DNA from: Cerasicoccus sp. TK19100 | GTDB taxonomy: Bacteria > Verrucomicrobiota > Verrucomicrobiia > Opitutales > Cerasicoccaceae | Assembly: GCF_027257155.1 (NCBI RefSeq) | Contig: NZ_JAPWDU010000004.1 | Location: forward strand, 1 to 64,000 | Length of the DNA stretch: 64,000 nt | Direction: 5' to 3' | In this document: positions 54,001-63,345 of the stretch, in pieces | Numbering within the stretch: position 1 is the stretch's first letter | How the letters are laid out: each line of letters starts with the position of its first letter | The notes under the pieces: model-generated | Seen by the model: only the letters and a program-made list of their open reading frames with translations | The model's database searches: none | What the model was told of the DNA's origin: nothing | Position numbers and translations under genes: made by a program

Positions 54001-57000
54001 TTGGCAGCACATCCGTGACATCAATTCCCGTATGCGCGATCGAGTCATTGTTCTCGACGGTAATTGTATAGGTGATCGTTTCACCCGGATCGACGGCGCC
54101 TCCATCAACTGCGGATTCATTTGCACCGACCTTGGTAATGGTCAAATCACCGATCTGCGGCTGATAGCCGAAGTCGTTACCCGTATCGTCACCATTGGCC
54201 GATACCGTTATGTCGTAATACGGATTGGCGGGCGGAATCGGGAAGGAAATGCTGTAGTTCACGCCATTAGGCAAAGTGCTTTCATCAACACGGATGCGGT
54301 ATGTCCCAGCAGCCAAGTTGTTGATCGTATAATTGCCCGAGCCATCGACGGTGTCATTCGGTTCGTTGGCGTCGCGGACACCATTGGAATTCAAGTCAGC
54401 ATAAACAACGACCACACCACTGAAGCCGGATTCGCTGAAATCAAAGCTACCATCGCCGTCATCGTCTTCCCAAACTTGACCGCTGATGCTCGCGGTTTCT
54501 GCGGTTAGCAAACTATCGGTGTCGGAGCCACTCACCAGCGTGCCAAACTCATCTTCAGCATTCGTAACGGTGGCGGTGTTAACAATCGGGCTACCCTCAC
54601 CGATAACGGTAAAGTTGACGGTGATGGTATGCGTAGCACCGATGGCTAGCGTGCCGAGGTCGTTCCAGGTCAACGTCCCCGCAGACGTGGTGGATGGCAG
54701 CGGCGAAGCCGATACATAATTCAATTGGGTATCGGAGAAACTATCCGTGAACGGCACCGTGTCGAAGTTGGTGTTACCATCGTTCGTAATCGTGATGGTG
54801 TAGGCAACTGAAGCTCCGTAATTAACGGTAGTCGCACCGCCATTGAGCGTCTTGCTGATGCTCAGATTGGGGCCTTGGTTGGTGTCGAGGAATACGTTGC
54901 TGCCGTAGGTCGTGTTGGGCGAAACCGTCAGACCAATCTGGTTGTCATTCGCGCCCACAGAGTCCGCCGTGCTCAGGTAGTTGTTTGGATCGATTTCGAG
55001 CAGGAGGTAATCTCCGGCCGGAACATCGAAGCTGAAGTTGCCGGAGCCGTCGGTCACCACGGTCGTGTAAACATCTTCATTGAAATCGACCAAGCCGTTT
55101 TGATTGATGTCTTCGTAAATTTCAATCGTCACGCCAGCGATGCCGGAATCCGCGTCGCCGGTGTCGCCATCGCCATCAAGGTCGTCGCGCACCTGACCAC
55201 TGATCGTCGCAGGCAAGCCATCAATGAAGTCGGTGTCGGATTCATCCGCACCGGCACCGAGATTGATGACGGTAATGCTTGGATCACCGCCATCCGAGTC
55301 GCTAATGGAAACATAGCCAGAAGCATCCTCGGCAACGATCTGGTAAACGCCGGCACGCAGGTTGCCGAAGCTGAAGACACCGCCGCCGGAGGTCGTTACT
55401 TCAACATCAACGCCATCGAAGACGCCGTTGCCGTTGCGGTCGATGAAGACGCGAACGCCGTCAATGCCAACATCGCCGTTACCATCGCCATCGGTGTCGT
55501 CCAGGACTGTGCCCGAGATGCTACCAGGCAGTAGCTCTTCCAAGAAGTAGTAACCGCCGTTGAGCCCGATCGTTACCGTGATGGGAGTGATATCACCAAT
55601 GCGGTTTGCGATACCACCGTCGGAATCGCCCAAGCTCTGGTATCCAGCTGGTTGCACTTGGCGCACTTGGTAGGTAGCACCCGGAGTCAAGTCGCTGAAG
55701 AAGAACTGGCCGGAGACATTCGTTGTCGTTGTCGTGGCTTGGATGCCGGGGCTTCCCGGATCGCTGTCGATGCTGGCAGCGCTCGCGTCGAGTAGCTCAA
55801 TGATTACGCCTGCGATGCCAATGTCGCCATTGCCGTCCCCATCGAAGTCTTCATAGACATAGCCGATGATCGTGGCGGGCTTTTGCTCGACGAAGGTGTT
55901 GCCCGTGGTCGAGACGCCATCGGTGATGACGATGAGCGTGACGTCACCGAGGATGTTCACATCACCACCGTCATCTGCGCCTGCTACGCTTAAGAAGCCA
56001 GCTGGCTGCGTCTGGCGGACCTGGTAGCTGCCGGGTGTGACGCCTTCGAAACTGTAGGCTCCGTCGCTGTCGGTGCGGGTAATGGTCGGCTGCACGCCGG
56101 GCAGACCCGGGTCGCTGTCAATTGGGTCACCGCTGGCGTCGAGCAGCTCGACAAAGACATTCTCGATGCCCAGGTTGCCATTGCCATCGCCGGTGGTGTC
56201 CTCGAGAACGTAGCCGCTCAGGATGCCCTGTGCCGGGTCGTAAATATTGTCCGTTACCGTCGAATCAACTGCCACGCCCTGCTGATCGCTCACGACACTG
56301 GCGGTGTTCGTAATGGCGGCACCAGCCGGCTCGGCAACGACCTTTACCTTGTAGGTGATGGTGATATATTGGCCGTCAGCCAAGGTGTAATTGTTGCCCA
56401 GTTCGTTGTTTGATGGGAAGTTGCCAACGGATCCGGTCTGCGACGCAGAGTCCGTCCAATTAACGCTGATCACCAGATCGTCGAAATAGACGTAGTCGGC
56501 ATTTTCCAACACGCCGGTTTCGGAGTATATACGCAGCACCGTGTTGCTGGTGAAGAAGCTCGGATCGATCGTGATGGGCGATCCCTGGTCAACGTAATTG
56601 GCGTCATCGGCTACATTGCCGCCCTCCGTGCCAAGCGTCGTCCACGGTGCACTGCCATTGGCCGAAATCTGCACATCGACCACGTCGTCGTCGAAGTTCA
56701 ACGATTCACGGCGGAAAGTATAATCGAGGGTAGCTGAGTTTGCAGCCGAGAGGTCCAGGCCGCGACCGGCACCGAAATCCTGAGACTCCACGCGGAGTGA
56801 CCACGTCGACGGAGATGAATTGGTGTCGTTGAGGATTTGCACAAAGCCGGAGCCGAAGCCATTGGCCTCGTTGATTTCAAACCAGTTGCCAACCCAACCA
56901 GGTGCACCGCTGGCTGCGAGCGGCGTGCCACCCGCGCCATTCTGGGATTCGAAGTTGTCCGTGATGTTCGTTGTAGCGGAGATATCGTATCCGGACGGAG

Positions 57001-60000
57001 AGGAGAAATTCAGGCTGCCTGCGACGAAGGTAACATCGGCCGGCAAGGTATCGGTGATATCGATGCCTGTATGCATGCTGCCAGAATTGTTCGAAACCGT
57101 GATCGTGTAGGTAATCGTGTCCCCTGGTTCAACGTCGCCCGTGGCGTTCGAAGTCTTGAACACGCCCAGACCTGCGAAGGCAAAACCGGTGTCATTCGCC
57201 GCAGTGGTCGCACTGGCGCTGACGGTAACACTCTGCGGATCGTTGCCCGTGGTCGGCGTCGTGTCCATGCCGGCTGGCAGGGTCGAAGTATCCACCTTGA
57301 TCGAGACCGAGCCGGTAGCCGGAATGGCCAGGATGTAATCACCGGCTGCATCGGTTACGTAGCTGACTTCGTCATCGTTGTCCCCGGGGATGTTGTTTGC
57401 GCCATCGGGGTCGAGAATGCCGTCGGCGTTGACATCGTAAAATACCGTCACGCCAGAGAGATCGGGCTCGCCCGGATCCAGCACGCCATCACCATCCAAG
57501 TCGATGAACAGGTGACCGGAAACGCCTTGCGGCTGTTGGTAACCAATGCCGGTAAACGTATTAACGCCAGCGACTGCGGTGAGCGACTGAGGCTCGTTGT
57601 CCACGCCCAAGTCCGTGGTCAGCGTGTAGCCTGCAGGGAGGGACGACTCGACAACGTTCACCCAAACTTCACCCGGGGCGACTTCTGCCGTATAGCTACC
57701 ATCCGCCAAGGTGCGAATGGTCTGCACATTGCCCAGTGAATCAGTGATGACAACATCCACGCCGCCAATGCCGTTTTCGCCAATGCCGGGCGTCGTATTA
57801 CCGTCGCCATCCACGTCATTAAAGATGATGCCGGTCACGGTGGTCAGCTCTAGTCCGAAGTCCGCATCGGCGTCTTCGCCGGGTGCCAGCGTAAGTGAGA
57901 AATAAGTTAGCGCTGGCGTGGTGATGGAGAGCGCATCATCGAGGAAGTTCTCATCGATGCGCACGGTGTAGCTACCCTCGGCCAAATTACCGATGCGGTA
58001 TTCGCCGTTGGCATCGGTGATGTCGAACGGCTCGTTGGCATCACGCACGCCGTCGTCATCAAGATCGAGGAAAACACGAATGCCGGCAATGCCGCCTTCG
58101 GCACCGTTCTGGGCACCGTTGCCGTCATCGTCCTGCCAGACCGTGCCACTGACGCTGGCCGCGTCGGTAGTGAGATCTTCGTTGGTGTCCTCAGCCGGAG
58201 GAACGGGGTTGCCATCGGTGTCGATCGCATAGCGGACTTCGCCCACGTTCAAGGCCGGATCGCACTCGCCGACCACGAGGAAGGTCAAGGTAATCTGCGT
58301 CGAGGCAGACGGTGCCAAAGTCGCCGCGCCAGCGAGCAGGTCATTCCACTGCGCCACGCCGCCGCCCTTTGAATCAGGCGATGGTGTCGCAGCCAACAAC
58401 TGCAAACAGGAGCTGTAATTGTCCGTGAACGGCAAGGTCTCAATGGTGGTGTCACCGGAGTTGGTGATATCGATCGTGAACTCAACCAGGTTCCCATAAT
58501 AAGCGGTTTGCGGACCACCGACGAGCGTCTTGACGACGGTCAAAGACGGATTGGTGATCGTGAGCAGTTCGGTGTCGGTGTCGCTCGGGTCATTGAACGC
58601 GGAAGTGGCATTGGCCGTCGCGGTGCTGGAGGCCGGATTGCCGGAGTCAGCCGCCGTGTAAGTTACCGTGATGGTGACGCTTTCGCCAACTTCCAAAGCA
58701 CCGAGATCATCCCAGGTCAGCGTGCGGGTGCCTGTGGAAACCGTGTTGCTATCCGGGCTGACGGATGCCGAGACGAAAGTGAACTCGCTGTCTTCAAATT
58801 CATCCATCAGCTCCACGGAATCGAGGTCCACGTTACCCACGTTGGTAACGGTAATGCTGTAAATAACCTGGTCGCCAACGATCGCGTTGCCGTCCGATGG
58901 GCTCAGCAACACTTTGTCCACCACCACGCCCGCGGTGTTCGGAGTGGTGAGTGGCACGGCGGCCTGATCCTGAGAGCTGTCCGTTGGGTCGTCGTCGTCG
59001 AAATACGTGACCGTGAGGCCGGTGCCCACGCCCGCGTTGATGTCGCCATCGTCGCCATTCGTGGTATCTGTGGCCGAGGGGAATGCTGCGGTGAAGATGC
59101 CGGTATTGACGCCGGTTTCCACGAGAGTGACGACGTCGGTGTCGCCCGAGCTGGTGGTGATCATCACCTGCACGGTGTCGATGGCACCGGGGTCTTCGTT
59201 TTCATCATAATCGACGAGACGCACGCCAATGGACTCACCGCTGGTGTAGGTGTCGGTGTCGGGTCCGTTGTCGCCGGTGGTAAAGTAGATGCGCGACGGC
59301 GTGCCGCCATCAATGCCCGCCAGCGTGACGGTGCTCTGCATCGTGTCAGAAACGGTGCCTTCTGTGCCCTCATCCGCCGAAACAGTAACGGTATAAACGC
59401 CGTCCGTTGCCGGGGTTTGCCACTCGTATTCGTAGGTAATCGAGTCTGAATCACTCGCGATCACCGTTGCCACGGAATTCAGATCGCTCGGGTCCGGGAT
59501 CAGCAGGTTGGCGCTGTTGGGATCAGTAATTTGAATGCTCGGGTTGCTGATGTCCGAAGTGCCAAAGGGGTCGCTGATCGTGGTGCGGATATAGAACTTC
59601 TGGCCGACAAAACCGTCGGCGGCAATGCTGCCATTGGGGAATGGTGCGTCGTAGATATCCACATTTTCCACGTCAATAACGGTCGTTGCCGGGAGCGCCA
59701 ATGCGCTCGGGTAAGTTCCGCTGTCGTAGAGAATATCGTAAGTAATTCCGGTGCCATTGAGCAGCCCAATATCGATCGCCTCACCGGGATTGATGGTGAA
59801 ATCCGAGCCAAGCAGACCGCTCCAGTCCAAGCGATAAATGTTCGTCGCCCCGGTCGAGATGGTAGTCACCGTCGCGGTGTCGTCTTGGAAGAAGCTGTTT
59901 CCACCGACGGACAGATCGACGGAAATATCCGCCGTAGCACCCAGCGTCGCCGTGGTTTCAATGAAGACCGTAGCGCCCACTGCGCCATTGGTCGGCATGC

Positions 60001-63000
60001 TGAAAGTGGAACTCATCGTCGGCGATTGCGAGAAGCTGACGGCGTTATTCACCGAGCTGTTGATCGCAAAGGCGGCCACCGCCCAGGCATCACTGCCGCC
60101 AAAGGTCCAGCCGAAGTCCGCCGAACTTTCTCCGGGGCCAATAATCTTGGAAGAAATTTCACCCTCGGAACCATCACCCGTGGTGCCTTCAGCCTTCACC
60201 GGACCAAACACATTGTCCTGCCCGGGATTCGCGGTGATCGTGCGCGCGTCGTCCTGAGAAACATAAGCATAAACCAGGTCACCCGGATCACCCGGCACAT
60301 TGGTGATGGTAGCCGAAGTGGAGTAACCGCTGTTGGTTTGTGGCGTGTCGAAGGGGCTGCCCTGATCCACGTTATTGAAGGTCGTGGCCACGACGATAAT
60401 CGAGTCTTCCGAACCGCCGTTGACGCGGCCTTCGATCATGGACACATCCACATCGCCATTGCCCAAGGCTGGATTGAGCACATACCAAATTTCAACGAAG
60501 GCTTCTTCCGTCGTGCCCTGGTCACTCAGCTTCGTAGCCGTTTGTGGGGCCGCCGAATCGGAGTCCCAACGAACGCTGCTAATGTCGAAGCCGGTGTAAT
60601 TTTGGTCTTCCTCACCGAAAATAGCGATCACCAGAATGCGGTCATTGCCAGCATTAACCGTGTGCGCCAAGCTGACCGTAGCTGAAGCGCTGGAGCTGAA
60701 ATCGATGCCCGCCACGTAGGTGTCAAAATCCGAGGGACCATTTTGCTCCACGCCGGACTCCATGGTGAGGGTCGAGCCGGGGCGGCCAGCGGCACCTGGC
60801 TCAACACGGCTCAGGGCATTGCCTGGCGCATTATCGCGCAGGTAGAGCAGCTTTTCGTTGGTCGGAACGGGCACTGTCGCGGTCGCGGAATCGGAATTCG
60901 GCAAACTAACGGGGTCGCCGGGGTCAGTGGCCGTAACGCTGATCGTGTCACCCACGTCCATCGTCAAAATTCCATTCTGAGAGGAACCCGATGTACCGCC
61001 GGCAGTGGCAAGTGGACCACCCCGGAAGACGCCGGTATCAGCACCGGTTTCGGTCAACTCAACCAGCTCGAAGTCACCGTTGTCCGTGTTGGTCACCACG
61101 ACAGTGAAGGTGTCGGCGGTGTTCTCGCTAATGCTCAGGTCGGAATCAACTAACTGCAGGTAAATATCGTCGCCGATGTCGTAAAGTGAAACCGTCGCAT
61201 AGCCGTTGTCGGTGAAATTGATCGACGGGGCGACGCGGTCATTGACCACGTTAATCTGGCTGGAAGACGACAGCGTATCGGCGATCAGCACTTCCGGACC
61301 AATGTCCAAAATCGCGGTATTCACCAAGCTACCTGCGGCGGCGGGATCCAGCGTGACATCAAATACGACCAACAACTCCTCGCGGACGCCGATAGTCGGC
61401 AGAATGATGCCGTCACCATCGAGCGGGAACGGCGTGCCCGAAGGATCATCGGCCTGCGCAATGCCGCCGACCTCTAAGGTGCCGGGAACATATGTAACCG
61501 TGCTTGGCAGCTCGTCGGACAAGACCAGGTCGGCCAGCGGAACGGCCCCCAGATTTGTCACGCTGATCGTATATTCTACGGTGTCTCCCGGCTCATAGAT
61601 GCCGTCACCATCGGAGACTTCCTGAGCGGTTTTCACGAGCTGCGGAAAGGGAAACGGCGGTACCGTTGTGCCCAAGTCCAAGTAAGGATTGCCCGAACCC
61701 GCCGTGCTTGGGTCCTGCCCCCAGGCTGCAGTGATCAGCGTGCCATCGACCGTGTAGAGCTTCATGCCCGTCTGGTCGTTATCATTATTGTCGTAAACCT
61801 TGGTCTGCTGCAGGCGATTCAGGTTGAAGGCCACGTCGTAACGGTTGCCATTCGGGTCGGCATTTGGGCCGGTGGAGGCGTCTCCATCGTAGTCCACATA
61901 AACCACGGTGCTATCGGTGACTGCGACCCATACCGGGCTACCCTGGGCGTCCGGTATGCCGTTGCCATCGCGATCATCCGCGCCTGGGCCCCAGCCGACG
62001 ACAACTTGCGGCGTCAAAATTTCTTCCGGCACGAGGCTGAAGCCCCAGTCCCAGGTATCGTTATCCGTGCCAGAGGAACCGCCGTTGTTCGTGCCAGCCG
62101 CGACGCTGGCGACGCCAAAGAACGGCTCACCTCCCTGCGAGTTAAAGACCGCGCCGGAGCTGGTTGGCATGGTGTATTCCGCAATGGCACCCGGGCCGAT
62201 GTTGATCGTGCCAGAGCTGACGAAGGTCTCGAAATCCACATCAATCGCAGTGCCACTCGGGTTATAAAGATAGACACGGGTTGGCTGGTTGTTGCCGGAG
62301 CTGCCAACCGGGTTATAGTACCGCGAGCTCCAGGTATCGATCGGCAGTTGGGTGAACCAACGTGCTTCCAGATTACCGCCGTTGTTGCTTTGGTTACCGG
62401 TGATCAGGTGGACCTGCACCTTCTCGGTAGAAGTGATCGTGCCACCGGTTTCAACGCCGTTGGCAAAGAAATTTTCGCCCTCATTGAGCGTGCGGGTCAG
62501 GTCCACGATGCCATCGCCGTCCAAGTCGATTTGCACCGTGTTGCCATCTTTCACCGACATGACATAGACGGACACATACTCGAACATCTCGTCGGAAATG
62601 CCTGCCATGTCCTCACCGATCGGGAACTCATACTCTCTACCCAGGAAGGCGACCGAGTAAACTTCCACCGCGCCGGCCAGAACGGTACCGGGATCGGTCG
62701 CCCATTCTGCACGTGTCATGGCAACGGCCTTCGTGGAGGCCAGCTTATCACGCGCGTCAAAGAGAATGTTGGAGACATTGCGCGGTGTCGGGACATCGTT
62801 GGTCAAGGCGATGACGGCGTCCGCATCGATGATATCCGTCGCGAATCCCGGAGGGATACCGTTGGACGGATCGTTGTCCCCCCAGATCTGCGTGCCACCG
62901 GGATTGCTCGCACTGTAGATATTTACCGGATTGGCGATATCGATGTCATAACCATTTTCCCAATGGTCATAATAAATGATCGTTGTGTCGCGGGTAGTCG

Positions 63001-63208
63001 TCAGCGAGGTAACGCTCCGCATCGTCTGCCCGATGCTGCGGGTGGGCTGAAGCTCCGCGAGCGTACGCTGCATGGAAGCCTCGGGCAGCGGTAGGTAGAA
63101 ATACTGAACCGGCTCAGGGCCGGCCCATAAAACTGAAGTAAAGCCAAAGAGCAATGCGCCGATCAAAGTGCGCACCAGTAAAGCAAAAGTTGTAGTTTTT
63201 CGTTTCAA
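51020..63208 (-). CDS. Giant secreted multidomain protein with ten SdrD-B-like and six DUF11-like domains
   Basis: A 4062-residue protein with a signal peptide (LVRTLIGALLFGFTSVLWA). Residues about 30-500 resemble an IgGFc-binding N-terminal module. DUF11-like repeats start near 519, 1423, 1552, 2012, 2780 and 3020. SdrD-B-like repeats with D-x-D-G-D-G motifs start near 1688, 1793, 1897, 2330, 2447, 2564, 2669, 2908, 3335 and 3457. Jelly-roll-like modules are inserted in the 2012 and 3020 DUF11 domains. The final about 470 residues form a distinct module. No PEP-CTERM, LPXTG or transmembrane anchor is at the C-terminus (ends VPQPTP). Many Asp residues suggest calcium-stabilised domains. It is likely a long surface or matrix protein, perhaps adhesive; the function is inferred only from domain type. 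Confidence 0.85.
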   Translation of the reverse strand: MKRKTTTFALLVRTLIGALLFGFTSVLWAGPEPVQYFYLPLPEASMQRTLAELQPTRSIGQTMRSVTSLTTTRDTTIIYYDHWENGYDIDIANPVNIYSASNPGGTQIWGDNDPSNGIPPGFATDIIDADAVIALTNDVPTPRNVSNILFDARDKLASTKAVAMTRAEWATDPGTVLAGAVEVYSVAFLGREYEFPIGEDMAGISDEMFEYVSVYVMSVKDGNTVQIDLDGDGIVDLTRTLNEGENFFANGVETGGTITSTEKVQVHLITGNQSNNGGNLEARWFTQLPIDTWSSRYYNPVGSSGNNQPTRVYLYNPSGTAIDVDFETFVSSGTINIGPGAIAEYTMPTSSGAVFNSQGGEPFFGVASVAAGTNNGGSSGTDNDTWDWGFSLVPEEILTPQVVVGWGPGADDRDGNGIPDAQGSPVWVAVTDSTVVYVDYDGDASTGPNADPNGNRYDVAFNLNRLQQTKVYDNNDNDQTGMKLYTVDGTLITAAWGQDPSTAGSGNPYLDLGTTVPPFPFPQLVKTAQEVSDGDGIYEPGDTVEYTISVTNLGAVPLADLVLSDELPSTVTYVPGTLEVGGIAQADDPSGTPFPLDGDGIILPTIGVREELLVVFDVTLDPAAAGSLVNTAILDIGPEVLIADTLSSSSQINVVNDRVAPSINFTDNGYATVSLYDIGDDIYLQLVDSDLSISENTADTFTVVVTNTDNGDFELVELTETGADTGVFRGGPLATAGGTSGSSQNGILTMDVGDTISVTATDPGDPVSLPNSDSATATVPVPTNEKLLYLRDNAPGNALSRVEPGAAGRPGSTLTMESGVEQNGPSDFDTYVAGIDFSSSASATVSLAHTVNAGNDRILVIAIFGEEDQNYTGFDISSVRWDSDSAAPQTATKLSDQGTTEEAFVEIWYVLNPALGNGDVDVSMIEGRVNGGSEDSIIVVATTFNNVDQGSPFDTPQTNSGYSTSATITNVPGDPGDLVYAYVSQDDARTITANPGQDNVFGPVKAEGTTGDGSEGEISSKIIGPGESSADFGWTFGGSDAWAVAAFAINSSVNNAVSFSQSPTMSSTFSMPTNGAVGATVFIETTATLGATADISVDLSVGGNSFFQDDTATVTTISTGATNIYRLDWSGLLGSDFTINPGEAIDIGLLNGTGITYDILYDSGTYPSALALPATTVIDVENVDIYDAPFPNGSIAADGFVGQKFYIRTTISDPFGTSDISNPSIQITDPNSANLLIPDPSDLNSVATVIASDSDSITYEYEWQTPATDGVYTVTVSADEGTEGTVSDTMQSTVTLAGIDGGTPSRIYFTTGDNGPDTDTYTSGESIGVRLVDYDENEDPGAIDTVQVMITTSSGDTDVVTLVETGVNTGIFTAAFPSATDTTNGDDGDINAGVGTGLTVTYFDDDDPTDSSQDQAAVPLTTPNTAGVVVDKVLLSPSDGNAIVGDQVIYSITVTNVGNVDLDSVELMDEFEDSEFTFVSASVSPDSNTVSTGTRTLTWDDLGALEVGESVTITVTYTAADSGNPASSTATANATSAFNDPSDTDTELLTITNPSLTVVKTLVGGPQTAYYGNLVEFTIDITNSGDTTIETLPFTDNYSSCLQLLAATPSPDSKGGGVAQWNDLLAGAATLAPSASTQITLTFLVVGECDPALNVGEVRYAIDTDGNPVPPAEDTNEDLTTDAASVSGTVWQDDDGNGAQNGAEGGIAGIRVFLDLDDDGVRDANEPFDITDANGEYRIGNLAEGSYTVRIDENFLDDALSITTPALTYFSLTLAPGEDADADFGLELTTVTGIIFNDVDGDGNTTPGIGENGIGGVDVVITDSLGNVQTIRTLADGSYTAEVAPGEVWVNVVESSLPAGYTLTTDLGVDNEPQSLTAVAGVNTFTGIGYQQPQGVSGHLFIDLDGDGVLDPGEPDLSGVTVFYDVNADGILDPDGANNIPGDNDDEVSYVTDAAGDYILAIPATGSVSIKVDTSTLPAGMDTTPTTGNDPQSVTVSASATTAANDTGFAFAGLGVFKTSNATGDVEPGDTITYTITVSNNSGSMHTGIDITDTLPADVTFVAGSLNFSSPSGYDISATTNITDNFESQNGAGGTPLAASGAPGWVGNWFEINEANGFGSGFVQILNDTNSSPSTWSLRVESQDFGAGRGLDLSAANSATLDYTFRRESLNFDDDVVDVQISANGSAPWTTLGTEGGNVADDANYVDQGSPITIDPSFFTSNTVLRIYSETGVLENADYVYFDDLVISVNWTDSASQTGSVGNFPSNNELGNNYTLADGQYITITYKVKVVAEPAGAAITNTASVVSDQQGVAVDSTVTDNIYDPAQGILSGYVLEDTTGDGNGNLGIENVFVELLDASGDPIDSDPGLPGVQPTITRTDSDGAYSFEGVTPGSYQVRQTQPAGFLSVAGADDGGDVNILGDVTLIVITDGVSTTGNTFVEQKPATIIGYVYEDFDGDGNGDIGIAGVIIELLDASAASIDSDPGSPGIQATTTTTNVSGQFFFSDLTPGATYQVRQVQPAGYQSLGDSDGGIANRIGDITPITVTIGLNGGYYFLEELLPGSISGTVLDDTDGDGNGDVGIDGVRVFIDRNGNGVFDGVDVEVTTSGGGVFSFGNLRAGVYQIVAEDASGYVSISDSDGGDPSITVINLGAGADESDTDFIDGLPATISGQVRDDLDGDGDTGDADSGIAGVTIEIYEDINQNGLVDFNEDVYTTVVTDGSGNFSFDVPAGDYLLLEIDPNNYLSTADSVGANDNQIGLTVSPNTTYGSNVFLDTNQGPNLSISKTLNGGATTVNYGASVAYTITITNDGNTNFDTVPFTDSFSDTQLNYVSASPLPSTTSAGTLTWNDLGTLAIGATHTITVNFTVIGEGSPIVNTATVTNAEDEFGTLVSGSDTDSLLTAETASISGQVWEDDDGDGSFDFSESGFSGVVVVYADLNSNGVRDANEPNDTVDGSGNYTINNLAAGTYRIRVDESTLPNGVNYSISFPIPPANPYYDITVSANGDDTGNDFGYQPQIGDLTITKVGANESAVDGGAVDPGETITYTITVENNDSIAHTGIDVTDVLPTGITYVPSSVSVTAPATYVSGTSTSTVVSETWPSTSYNNGSVSTPGWSNGSWSEINENGNTNNGDLRVVNDGGNNAFRIIGDNGSGAQPYLQRGINLSTFTASDTVTLSFDWRYDGNGFADDEASIQIRATGSGGWTTLQTVGGPTVTSYATATTNISSAFFTSTAQLRIIAEGGMESSDIIYFDNIQITATVTTIASQSGTPGDPSSLATNYGLGAGDSMTIEFEATVDGPIPSVAQVQNIVELSSDQQPGPISATEFNAVNVGTISGTVLADNDGNGVGDAGLSGIVLTLRNADGSPIDIDPDTGGVQEPEATTNASGSFTFENIPLGDYRVVQLTQPVGYISIADTDGANDTINNIIGDETALTLASRGDEISNLIFLEAQFGSISGTVYNDLNLSGDFDGGEPGLAGAVIDLILDTNGNGLVDPVDIVYASPAVTDGNGDYSFASVPVGTYIIRETDPAGYYSTGDDENPNDNLIITGIVVTSGSTISSGTSFYDASAVANDDNDCESDFLERALNGDTNSAVFSEPLLRVELINANTGRFDVIFTRPDGLLNVSYTLQGTNDLLGTWFNIATIPANSVVGAPFTSVDNGGSETITYGNIQSASGFVSTDFGLVRLAVTTGTTTLYTQTYGWQATQMEPAEANSWSTPFTVDEVFCGTVDTVIGSTLDLNSSANGADLGALLSGGTHYVEVTSGALEGHRFEIESGDVDEITLRTDADIYSYTSESDNTFNTANGMPALGGSDIKIRRFKQFGELFDKDTIFEGQESDDPNLATHIYIYNNRRPVPEYEAYMLAYYGPEFAFFGITEGAYWVREDQLFPFEDQATLDIDPATGFVIISRQEASKLYAYGKVRNHDAAVVLNDNGDDPSIAGFNLIGAMYPVTQVPVDGADSGQNGRGMTSSVFQAGNDPDNAAEIILWPTDPEVDGRTTVFFLFDDTEDAWVNYAEVGGPPFTDLNDSPNSLSFRSDRASLIKLPEGDETVLIVPQPTP

Positions 63209-63302
63209 GGGAATTTATCGATGAGGAATTTACTCCAATGAATAGCAGGTCTAGTTAGTAGTTAAGAATCAAATACAAACCTACTAATCAGAGGTGAAAG
63301 AA

Positions 63303-63331
63303 TTGACAAACCATACGGTTTAAAATAGCAA
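63303..63331 (+). promoter_or_regulatory. Possible promoter of the 63346 gene
   Basis: TTGACA lies at 63303-63308. The only -10-like sequence at a 17-base spacing is a weak TAGCAA at 63326-63331. A small palindrome, AAACC-ATAC-GGTTT, lies between the two boxes (63308-63321) and could be an operator. The call is weak. Confidence 0.3.
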
Positions 63332-63345
63332 AACATTAATAAAAA

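Noticed and set aside
51665-59449. Several long plus-strand open frames inside the giant gene (for example 51665-53110 and 53405-54508)
   Set aside because: The giant gene shows continuous domain repeats across all of them. Asp-rich codons read in reverse give long stop-free frames.
51020-63208. The giant protein as an RTX toxin or a classical cadherin-type adhesin
   Set aside because: There are no nonapeptide glycine-rich RTX repeats. The D-x-D-G-D-G motifs sit inside SdrD-B-like folds.
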